Assembly (NCBI RefSeq): GCF_001570605.1
Contig: NZ_BBXG01000012.1
Coordinates: 62,001-126,000 of the forward strand
DNA from: Herbidospora cretacea
Lineage (GTDB): Bacteria > Actinomycetota > Actinomycetes > Streptosporangiales > Streptosporangiaceae
Length of the DNA stretch: 64,000 bases
Direction: 5' to 3'
Each line of letters begins with the position of its first letter. Within the stretch, counting starts at the first letter, position 1. Below, piece by piece: positions 41,417 to 48,208 of this stretch. The translations under genes were made by a program, and so were the position numbers. The notes under the pieces were generated by a model. The model did not search any database. It saw nothing but the letters and a program-made list of their open reading frames with translations, and was not told the DNA's origin.

Positions 41417-41489
41417 TGGAGCTATGGGGACTCGAACCCCAGACCCCCTCCATGCCATGGAGGTGCGCTACCAGCTGCGCTATAGCCCC
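41417..41489 (-). tRNA. tRNA-Ala, anticodon GGC
   Basis: 73 bases on the minus strand. The acceptor GGGGCTA pairs with TAGCTCC (one G-U), discriminator A. The D-arm is GCGCAGCTGGTAGCGC. The anticodon stem CCTCC/GGAGG holds the loop ATGGCAT with anticodon GGC, reading GCC. The T-arm is GGGGTTCGAGTCCCC. The CCA end is not encoded. Its 3' side carries the structured repeat, and the region downstream looks like an old integration hot spot. Confidence 0.95.
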
Positions 41490-41503
41490 GAAGGTGTGAG
41501 AGA

Positions 41504-41509
41504 AGTCTA
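41504..41509 (-). promoter_or_regulatory. Candidate -10 box of tRNA-Ala
   Basis: On the minus strand TAGACT lies 14 bases before the first base of the tRNA. The -35 region is not clear. Confidence 0.4.
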
Positions 41510-41912
41510 TCGGACGAAGAGGGGTGCCCGTGACGGGGAAACCTCGCCACCGGGACTCCCGGTCGCCCTCAAGCCGGGCCCATCCCAAGTCCCGACCCGC
41601 ATGCTCCACCCGTGCCCAGCGGACGCCGGCCCGGCAAACCCGCGAGGGGCACCGCCGCTGGGCCCCCACCCCGCAGACCGGAAGGCCCGAAGAGCCCCGC
41701 GGGGCCGGTGCCGCACTCCCGCGGGTCCCACCGGCCACCACCCCGAGCGAGAGCCCGTGGAAAGCCTCCAAGACCGACATCGCAGCACTGCTCCGCGAGC
41801 GCCAACCGCAGGACCCCGACGATGGTCACCATCAGACCTGGCCAAGAGCCGCCGGAGACGCCACGACCCCCATGCGCCCCTCACCGAACCCTGGGCAACG
41901 CTGACGAGCAGG
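41510..41912. other. Intergenic, no gene seen
   Basis: About 400 bases of GC-rich sequence between the tRNA promoter and the rhodanese gene. The translated frames are Pro/Arg-rich low-complexity and resemble no protein. Confidence 0.4.
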
Positions 41913-42362
41913 TCAGGCCCCAGGAACCAGACACGTAGGCCCGGTCAACGCGTCCACCTCCCGCCGCGCCAGCGTCCCGTCGCCGAGTTCGACAGGCAGC
42001 CCCTCCCGGGCCCAGTACTCGAACCCGCCGATCATCTCCTTGACCCGGTACCCGAGCCGGGCGAAAGCCGCCCCTCCCTGGTGGGCCCCGTTGCACCCGG
42101 GCCCCCAGCAGTACACGACCACGACGACGTCGAACGGCAGCGTCGTGCCGTCGATCTCGCTGACGGGGATGTGGACGGCGCCGGGCACGTGCCCCTGGTC
42201 CCAGCTCTCCCGGCTCCGCACGTCGACGACGACGACCCCGGGGACGCCGGCGGCGAGGTCGCGGGCGACGTCGGACACGTCGGTCTCGACGGCCAGACGG
42301 GCCGTGAAGTGGGCGAGGGCGGTGGCGGGGGTGGCGGCGGGGTGCCGCAGGATCGCTGACAT
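41913..42362 (-). CDS. Rhodanese-like protein
   Basis: A 149-residue single-domain rhodanese. VVVDVRSRESWDQGHVPGAVHIP is the conserved CH2A-type start, and the active loop reads YCWGPGCNGAH, with two cysteines six apart; the first is the usual catalytic one. This loop is of the kind seen in rhodaneses next to GlxA regulators. It moves sulfane sulfur or handles thiols. It is divergent from the GlxA gene at 42433, which probably controls it. ATG 42362 is preferred to 42380. Confidence 0.88.
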   Translation of the reverse strand: MSAILRHPAATPATALAHFTARLAVETDVSDVARDLAAGVPGVVVVDVRSRESWDQGHVPGAVHIPVSEIDGTTLPFDVVVVVYCWGPGCNGAHQGGAAFARLGYRVKEMIGGFEYWAREGLPVELGDGTLARREVDALTGPTCLVPGA

Positions 42363-42420
42363 GCCCCCAGCCTGGCCCAAGGCGAAAGGCAGCAGGAGTG
42401 GCGGAAACGACCTGTTCCGC

Positions 42421-42426
42421 TAAGAT
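42421..42426 (+). promoter_or_regulatory. Candidate -10 box TAAGAT, leaderless start
   Basis: TAAGAT lies six bases before the ATG at 42433 of the GlxA-type regulator. Confidence 0.5.
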
Positions 42427-42432
42427 TCCGCC

Positions 42433-43590
42433 ATGCCGCACCGTGTCGCCGCCCTGGCCTTCGAGGGCATGGCCCCGTTCGAGCTCGGCTGTGTCGTCGA
42501 GATCTTCCGGGTCGCGCGGCCCGACGGCGTCGAGTGGTACGACCTGACCGTCTGCGCCGAGGCCGCCGGGCCGCTCGACGTGGTCGGCGGGTTCACCATG
42601 ACCCCGTCCCGCGGTCTCGACGCCTTCGCCGAGGCGGACACGATCGTCATCCCGGGCGTCCGCGACGTCCGGAGCCCGGTCTCGCCGGCTGTGGTCGAGG
42701 CCATGAGAAGCGCGCACGCCAACGGCGCGCGGATCGTCTCGATCTGCTCGGGGGCCTTCGCGGTGGCCGCCACCGGGCTGCTCGACGGCCGGACCGCGAC
42801 CACCCACTGGCGGTACGCCCCTCTGCTCGCCGCCCGCTTCCCGGAGGTGACCGTCACCCCCGACGTCCTGTACGTCGACCACGGCGACGTCCTGACCAGC
42901 GCGGGCAGCGCGGCGGGGCTCGACCTGCTGCTCCACGTGGTCAGGAGCGACCACGGGCCCACGGTCGCCAACACCGTCGCCCGCCGCCTCGTGATCGCGC
43001 CCCACCGGGCGGGCGGTCAGGCCCAGTTCATCGAGACGCCGGTCACCCCCACCGAGGAGGACGCCGTCGGCCGGGCGATGGAATGGGCGTTGACGCGGCT
43101 GGCCACACCGATCACGGTGCGTGAGATGGCCCGCCGGGCGGCCATGTCGGAACGGTCGTTCCTCCGCCACTTCGCCCGGAAGTCGGGTATGAGTCCGCTC
43201 AAATGGGTCATCGCGCAGCGGATCGCCGCCAGTCTCCCGCTCCTGGAGGGGACCGCGACCCCGGTCGAGGAGGTCGCCACGGTCTGCGGCTTCGACAGCC
43301 CGGTGACCTTCCGCCACCACTTCGCCCGCGCGATGAAGACCTCGCCCTCGGCGTATCGGCGGGCCTTCCAGGCGGCAGGTCTACCTGCGGTTATCCAGGG
43401 CAGAGACATCCGGCATGAAGCGAATCGTGCAACTCATCTTCACGCGATGGCTGGCCAGGACCCCGCTGGGGCTGGCCGTGCTGGGGGCCGGCTGGCTGGT
43501 CGGCAGGCGCCGGCGGAAGGCCCGCGAGGCCGAGCAGAACGCCAGGATCAGGCCGGGCCGCCGGCGACAGCCTCAGCGGGCGAGTCGTAG
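42433..43590 (+). CDS. GlxA family regulator (DJ-1/PfpI + AraC)
   Basis: A 385-residue regulator. Residues 1-175 form a DJ-1/PfpI-like domain (VSICSGAFAVAATGLLDGRTATTHW). About 215-315 is the AraC double helix-turn-helix (TVREMARRAAMSERSFLRHFARKSG, VEEVATVCGFDSPVTFRHHFA). The normal family end is near YRRAFQAA. Here another 65 or so residues follow that look like an out-of-frame reading of a small overlapping gene. The native stop was probably lost. The divergent rhodanese is the likely target. Confidence 0.88.
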   Translation: MPHRVAALAFEGMAPFELGCVVEIFRVARPDGVEWYDLTVCAEAAGPLDVVGGFTMTPSRGLDAFAEADTIVIPGVRDVRSPVSPAVVEAMRSAHANGARIVSICSGAFAVAATGLLDGRTATTHWRYAPLLAARFPEVTVTPDVLYVDHGDVLTSAGSAAGLDLLLHVVRSDHGPTVANTVARRLVIAPHRAGGQAQFIETPVTPTEEDAVGRAMEWALTRLATPITVREMARRAAMSERSFLRHFARKSGMSPLKWVIAQRIAASLPLLEGTATPVEEVATVCGFDSPVTFRHHFARAMKTSPSAYRRAFQAAGLPAVIQGRDIRHEANRATHLHAMAGQDPAGAGRAGGRLAGRQAPAEGPRGRAERQDQAGPPATASAGES

Positions 43591-43594
43591 ATAG
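43415..43594 (+). CDS. Small membrane-associated basic protein (DUF6203-like)
   Basis: A 59-residue ORF starting at ATG 43415: one hydrophobic segment (LGLAVLGAGWLVG, about residues 18-30) between basic stretches, with a very basic tail (RRRRKAREAEQNARIRPG). Short proteins of this shape in Streptosporangiales are, as I recall, annotated DUF6203. It lies wholly inside the GlxA 3' extension in another frame and its codons look more natural than those of the extension. Its end overlaps the convergent STAS gene. Confidence 0.5.
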   Translation: MKRIVQLIFTRWLARTPLGLAVLGAGWLVGRRRRKAREAEQNARIRPGRRRQPQRASRR

Positions 43595-43892
43595 GAATGT
43601 GGTCGGCGAGGCCGACCAGTTCCATCACCTTCCGTGGCGACGGCCGGGGCCCGCTCAGTGCGATGCTGCCACCTTCGGTCTGCGTATGGTGGAAGGCGTC
43701 GAGAAGCACCCGGATGCCGGCGCTGTCCATGAAAGTCATCTCGGCCAGGTCGAACACCAGGTGGGCCGAGATCTCCCTGGCCCGGACGACCGCCTCGTGC
43801 AGCTGCCCGGTGGTGGTGGCGTCGACGTCCCCGGCCACGGTGATCACGGCGTAGGCCCCGGACGAGGCCACGTGAACCCGGAGGTTGTCCAT
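43548..43892 (-). CDS. STAS anti-sigma factor antagonist
   Basis: A 114-residue STAS-domain protein of the RsbV/BldG/SpoIIAA type. The phosphorylatable serine is Ser57 in MTFMDSAGIRVLL. Dephosphorylated, such proteins bind a RsbW-like kinase and free a sigma factor. It is divergent from the stressosome operon at 44025, whose phosphatase could act on it. Its 3' end overlaps the GlxA gene by 43 bases. Confidence 0.92.
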   Translation of the reverse strand: MDNLRVHVASSGAYAVITVAGDVDATTTGQLHEAVVRAREISAHLVFDLAEMTFMDSAGIRVLLDAFHHTQTEGGSIALSGPRPSPRKVMELVGLADHIPIYDSPAEAVAGGPA

Positions 43893-43975
43893 GATCTCCC
43901 TCTGTTCGTAACCGCATAAGACCTACCACAGGAGAGCCTCTATTCAGAAACATGTCGCAGTCCCGGCGACTTCTC

Positions 43976-43981
43976 TAGGGT
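43976..43981 (+). promoter_or_regulatory. Candidate -10 box TAGGGT of the stressosome operon
   Basis: TAGGGT lies 43 bases before ATG 44025, which has its own GGAGG site at 44016-44020. A -35 box is not obvious. Confidence 0.35.
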
Positions 43982-44024
43982 GGGGGTCGCGAATAATGCG
44001 AATCCAGTACGACTTGGAGGGCAT

Positions 44025-44864
44025 ATGACCTCGGAACCCTTCGGTGACCTGATCGAGAGGTGCCGTGCGGCGGAGGACGACCTCGTCCGCCGTTGGCGTG
44101 CCGACGTGGCGGCGTCCCTGCGTGGGCGGATCTCGGAGGTCGAGCTCGACAAGGAGCTCCGTGACCTCCTCGACGCCGTGCTGTCGGCCGTTGGCTCCTC
44201 CCAGGGGGGCGACACCAAGTCGCCGGCCTACGGCGAGGTGCGGGCGCTGCTGGTCGACCTGTCCCGGGCCCGGGCCCTGCAGGGGTTCAGCCCGAGTGAG
44301 ACGGCGATCAACGTCTTCACGCTGAAGCGGGCGGTGCGGGAGGTCGTGGGCGCGGGGGCGGAGTTCCAGCCGTTCTCCGACGTGATCGACGACCTCGGCC
44401 TGTTCACCTTCGAGACCTACGCGCGGGCGCGCGAGGAGGTGATCGCCCAGCAGGCCGAGCAGCTCCTGGAACTGGCCACGCCGGTGGTCAAGCTCTGGCC
44501 GGGCGTCGTCGCCCTGCCGCTGGTCGGCACGCTCGACTCGGCCCGCGCCCAGGTCGTCATGGAGAAGCTGCTGCAGACGCTGGTCGACACCGGCAGCGAG
44601 TACGCGATCATCGACATCACCGGCGTGCCGGCGGTCGACACCCAGGTCGCGCAGCACCTGCTGAAGACGATCGTGGCGGCCCGGCTGATGGGCGCCGAGT
44701 GCATCATCTCCGGCATCCGCCCGCAGATCGCGCAGACGATCGTCGCCCTCGGCATCGAGTTCGGCGACATCGCGACCAAGGCCACGCTCGCCGACGCCCT
44801 GATGCTGGCCCTGGGCCGCATCGGGGTCGACGTCGCCGCCGAGATGTCCAAGCGCGGCCTCTGA
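44025..44864 (+). CDS. rsbR: RsbR-like stressosome co-antagonist
   Basis: A 279-residue protein: an N-terminal helical sensor (RsbRD-type, about 5-135) and a C-terminal STAS domain. The two threonines phosphorylated in Bacillus RsbR are conserved in place: Thr169 (LVGTLDSARA) and Thr206 (VPAVDTQVA). It would form the stressosome core with the next gene product and sense stress. ATG 44025 is behind GGAGG. It leads a six-gene run in which every junction overlaps. Confidence 0.9.
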   Translation: MTSEPFGDLIERCRAAEDDLVRRWRADVAASLRGRISEVELDKELRDLLDAVLSAVGSSQGGDTKSPAYGEVRALLVDLSRARALQGFSPSETAINVFTLKRAVREVVGAGAEFQPFSDVIDDLGLFTFETYARAREEVIAQQAEQLLELATPVVKLWPGVVALPLVGTLDSARAQVVMEKLLQTLVDTGSEYAIIDITGVPAVDTQVAQHLLKTIVAARLMGAECIISGIRPQIAQTIVALGIEFGDIATKATLADALMLALGRIGVDVAAEMSKRGL

Positions 44865-45226
44865 TGGAGCGCCTGCCCATCCTGAAGATCGGCTCGATGC
44901 TGCTGGTCTCCATCCAGGTCGACCTCCGCGACGACATGGTCATCGCCCTTCAGGAGGACCTGGCCGACCGGATCGTCGAGACCGGCGCGCGCGGCGTGGT
45001 GATCGACATCACCGCGCTCGACATCGTCGACTCGTTCACCGGCCGGATGCTGGCGACCGTCGCGGCGCTGTCGCGGATCCTCGACGCCGAGACGGTGGTC
45101 GTGGGCATGCGCCCGGCGGTCGCGATCACCCTCGTCGAGCTGGGCCTGTCGCTCGACGGGATCAAGACGGCCCTCAACGTGGAGCGCGGGATGCGCCTGC
45201 TGAGCCTCGGCGGCGCGGCGACATGA
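44864..45226 (+). CDS. rsbS: RsbS-like antagonist
   Basis: A 120-residue single STAS domain protein. Ser57 in IDITALDIVDSFTGRM matches the serine phosphorylated by RsbT. In the Bacillus system RsbS holds RsbT in the stressosome until it is phosphorylated. It starts at ATG 44864, sharing a base with the rsbR-like stop (TGATG), and ends in an ATGA overlap with the next gene. Confidence 0.92.
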   Translation: MERLPILKIGSMLLVSIQVDLRDDMVIALQEDLADRIVETGARGVVIDITALDIVDSFTGRMLATVAALSRILDAETVVVGMRPAVAITLVELGLSLDGIKTALNVERGMRLLSLGGAAT

Positions 45227-45621
45227 GCGCCCAGGAACTCGCGATCGCGGGCGACGCCGACGTGGTGCGGGTGCGCCAGGCGGTGCGCGCGGCGGCCGTG
45301 TCGGCGAAGCTGTCGCTGGTCGACCAGACCAAGCTCGTCACCGCGGCCAGCGAACTGGCCCGCAACACCCTCACCTACGGCGGGGGCGGCGGCGCGGTCG
45401 TCGAAGAGGTGTTCAACGGGCTGCGCAAGGGCGTGAAGGCGATCTTCCACGACAAGGGGCCGGGCATCGCCGACCTCCAGCTCGCGCTGACCGACGGATA
45501 CACCAGCGGCTCCGGCATGGGCCTCGGGCTCGGCGGGGCCCGGCGGCTGGTCGACGAGTTCACGATCGACACCGCCCCCGGCGACGGAACCACCGTGACG
45601 GTGGTCAAGTGGGCCCGCTGA
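45223..45621 (+). CDS. rsbT: RsbT-like switch kinase
   Basis: A 132-residue GHKL ATPase. The N-box is ELARNTLTYG, and the G-boxes are HDKGPGI and GLGLGGARRLVDEF. RsbT phosphorylates RsbR and RsbS and, when released, activates a phosphatase partner. Here the likely partner is the receiver-SpoIIE protein at the operon end. Overlaps of four bases with rsbS and 13 with the next gene show tight coupling. Confidence 0.92.
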   Translation: MSAQELAIAGDADVVRVRQAVRAAAVSAKLSLVDQTKLVTAASELARNTLTYGGGGGAVVEEVFNGLRKGVKAIFHDKGPGIADLQLALTDGYTSGSGMGLGLGGARRLVDEFTIDTAPGDGTTVTVVKWAR

Positions 45622-46571
45622 CCGAGAGCTGGTTCGACGTCACCGAGGAGAGCGCGGTGGGGGCGGTCCGCCGTGCGGCGGTCGACCGGGGCCGGGCGGC
45701 CGGGCTGCCCGAGGCCCGGCTCGCGGAGGTCGCCATCGTCGCGGCCGAGCTGGCCGCCAACGTGCAGCGTCACGCGGGCAGCGGCCGGGTCGCGGTCCGC
45801 CGGGGCGAGGGGCACGTCGAGATCGTGGCCATCGACTCGGGGCCGGGCTTCGAGCCGCCGCCCGTCGAGGGGCTGTCGAGCCGGGGCGGCCTGGGCATCG
45901 GCCTGGGGGCGATCCGCCGCCTCTCCGACTGGTCCGACGTCTACTCGCGGCCGGGGCTCGGCACGGTCTTCGCCGTCCGGATCGGGCCCTCCGACGCCCT
46001 CGACATCGCCGGGCTCACCCGGCCGATGCCGGGGGAGAGCGTGGGCGGTGACGGCTACGCCTGCCGTACCGACGGAGGGAAGATCACGCTGATGGTCTGC
46101 GACGGGCTCGGGCACGGCCCGCTGGCCGCATCGGCGGCGCAGGCGGCGATCCGGGCCTTCGAGGACGCCCCCGCCGGGCCGCCCGCGCAGCTGGTCAAGC
46201 AGGTCCACAGCGAGATCTCCCACACCCGGGGCGTGGCCCTGGCCGTCGCCCAGGCCGACGGGACCACGCTCACCTTCGCCGGGCTCGGCAACATCGCGGC
46301 GACCGTCGTCGATCGGGGCGACCACCGGGGGCTGGTCTCGCTCCCGGGCATCGCCGGGCACCGGGCGGCGTCCATCCGGCAGTACGACTATCCCCTCGCC
46401 CCCGGGGCACTGATCGTCATGCACTCCGACGGCCTGCGTCAGCGATGGACGTTCGGCGACTACCCGGGCCTGTACATGCGCAGGTCGCTGGTGATCGCCG
46501 GCGCCCTGCTGCGCGACCTCGGGGTCCGTCGTGACGACGCCGGGGTGCTGGTCGCCAGGATGCCGTCATGA
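45609..46571 (+). CDS. HATPase-SpoIIE phosphatase (RsbX-like)
   Basis: A 320-residue fusion. Residues about 15-130 form a second RsbT/RsbW-like ATPase (ELAANVQRHAG, SGPGFEPP, GGLGIGLGAIRRLSDW). About 140-318 is a PP2C/SpoIIE-type phosphatase (GDGYACRTDGGKITLMVCDGLGHGPLAA, VMHSDGLRQRW). In Bacillus, RsbX dephosphorylates RsbR and RsbS to reset the stressosome, and the operon position fits that role. The added ATPase is a known actinobacterial variant. Confidence 0.88.
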   Translation: MGPLTESWFDVTEESAVGAVRRAAVDRGRAAGLPEARLAEVAIVAAELAANVQRHAGSGRVAVRRGEGHVEIVAIDSGPGFEPPPVEGLSSRGGLGIGLGAIRRLSDWSDVYSRPGLGTVFAVRIGPSDALDIAGLTRPMPGESVGGDGYACRTDGGKITLMVCDGLGHGPLAASAAQAAIRAFEDAPAGPPAQLVKQVHSEISHTRGVALAVAQADGTTLTFAGLGNIAATVVDRGDHRGLVSLPGIAGHRAASIRQYDYPLAPGALIVMHSDGLRQRWTFGDYPGLYMRRSLVIAGALLRDLGVRRDDAGVLVARMPS

Positions 46572-48208
46572 CCTCGGATGAGCTCCTGTCGATGGAGGTC
46601 CTGGGTGAGGGCGACGTGTTCACGCTGCGGCAGCACACCCGCGCGGTGGCCGGCGCGGTGGGGCTGGAGCAGCAGGACCAGGTGCGCCTGGCGACCGCGC
46701 TCAGCGAGGTCGGCCGGGAGGTGCTCACCCAGGCGGGCGGGGCGCGGATCGCCTTCACGATCGACGGCTCACTACGGGTGCGGGTGCGCGGCTACGGGCC
46801 GATCAACCCCGCCGCCCCGGGCTTCGCGGCGGCCGCCCGGCTGGTCGACGCGCTCACACGCGAGGGGGAGGACGTCATCCTGAGCAAAGGGCTGCCCCCT
46901 GGGCGCTACACCGGCCAGTGGCTCCGCGACCTGCGCGCCCACCTGGCCGGTCTGGCCAGGACGAGCCCGCTCGACGAGCTGCGCGCCCAGAACCAGGACC
47001 TGATGGCCGCGCTGGAGGACGTCCAGGCCCAGCGCGACGAGCTGGAGGAGACCAACCGGGGCGTGATGGCCCTCTACACCCAGCTCTCCGAGGAGCTCGA
47101 ACGGACCAACCAGGGGGTCGTGGCCCTCTACGCAGAGCTGGAGGACAAGTCGGCCCGGCTGCGTGAGGCCAGCGAGGCCAAGACCCGGTTCCTGGCCAAC
47201 GTCAGCCACGAGCTGCGCGCCCCGGCCAGCTCGATCCTGGGCCTGGCCCGCATGCTGCTGGACCTCGGCGAGCCGCTCGACGACGACAAGCGCCACCAGG
47301 CCGAACTGATCCGCGAGTCGGGCCGCGACCTGCTCAACCTCGTCAACGAGCTGCTCGACCTGGCCAAGGCCGAGTCGGGCCGCCTCGAACCCGAGGTCGT
47401 CGACGTCTCGCTGCGGAGCCTGCTGCGCAGACTCAGGGAGACGCTGCGGCCGATGGCCCGCGAGGGCGTCGCGCTCGTCGTCGAGGACCCCGACGACGTG
47501 GAGATCCTGCAGACCGACGAGGTGATGCTCACCCACGTGCTGCGCAACCTGCTCACCAACGGCCTGAAGTTCACCGAGCGCGGCGAGGTGAGGGTCAGCG
47601 CCCACGCCGACGGCGACCACGTGGTGCTGCGGGTCGCCGACACCGGCATCGGCATCCCCGCCGACGAACTGGAACGGATCTTCGAGGAGTTCCACCAGGT
47701 CAGAGGCCCCATGCAGACGTCGGTGGCGGGAACCGGGCTGGGCCTGCCCTACGCCCGGAGCCTGGTCGCCATCCTCGGCGGCGAGATGTCGGTGCGGAGC
47801 GTGGTGGGGGAGGGCACGGTCTTCGAGGTGCGCCTCCCGCGCCTCGACCGCATCCACCTGGGCCGGGTGGTCATCGCCGACGACGACCCCGCGTTCCGGA
47901 CCATGATGCGGGGTCTCCTGCACGGCGTCGCCGACGAGATCGAGGACGCCGCCGACGGCTACGCCGCCCTCGACGCCGTCCGGCGGGTCCACCCCGACCT
48001 GCTCCTGCTCGACCTGCGCATGCCGGGCGTGACCGGCGAGGAGGTCATCGGGGAACTGCGCGCCGACCCCGAGACCGCCGCCATCCCCGTCATCGTGGTC
48101 AGTTCGGCCGACACGGGCGGGATCGACGGCGTGGCGCTGGACAAGTCCCGCCTGACCCGCGGGGAGCTGCTCCGGGCGGTCGGCGAGATCGGAAAACGTG
48201 ATGCCTGA
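46568..48208 (+). CDS. Hybrid histidine kinase-receiver
   Basis: A 546-residue soluble protein. N-terminal about 120 residues again resemble a worn GHKL/RsbT-like ATPase (QDQVRLATALSEVGREVL, PGRYTGQW). A coiled coil follows (about 135-200, with a repeated TNRGVMALYTQL / TNQGVVALYAEL unit). Then HisKA with His214 (FLANVSHELRAP), HATPase (DTGIGIPADELERIFEEF, GTGLGLPYARSLV) and a C-terminal receiver with Asp482 (LLLLDLRMPG). It has no membrane segment, so the input is cytoplasmic. It joins phosphorelay chemistry to the Rsb partner switch. Confidence 0.92.
   Translation: MTSDELLSMEVLGEGDVFTLRQHTRAVAGAVGLEQQDQVRLATALSEVGREVLTQAGGARIAFTIDGSLRVRVRGYGPINPAAPGFAAAARLVDALTREGEDVILSKGLPPGRYTGQWLRDLRAHLAGLARTSPLDELRAQNQDLMAALEDVQAQRDELEETNRGVMALYTQLSEELERTNQGVVALYAELEDKSARLREASEAKTRFLANVSHELRAPASSILGLARMLLDLGEPLDDDKRHQAELIRESGRDLLNLVNELLDLAKAESGRLEPEVVDVSLRSLLRRLRETLRPMAREGVALVVEDPDDVEILQTDEVMLTHVLRNLLTNGLKFTERGEVRVSAHADGDHVVLRVADTGIGIPADELERIFEEFHQVRGPMQTSVAGTGLGLPYARSLVAILGGEMSVRSVVGEGTVFEVRLPRLDRIHLGRVVIADDDPAFRTMMRGLLHGVADEIEDAADGYAALDAVRRVHPDLLLLDLRMPGVTGEEVIGELRADPETAAIPVIVVSSADTGGIDGVALDKSRLTRGELLRAVGEIGKRDA

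Noticed and set aside
41510-41912. Rightward and leftward frames of 85-125 codons
   Set aside because: Pro/Arg-rich translations on both strands without a plausible start or domain.
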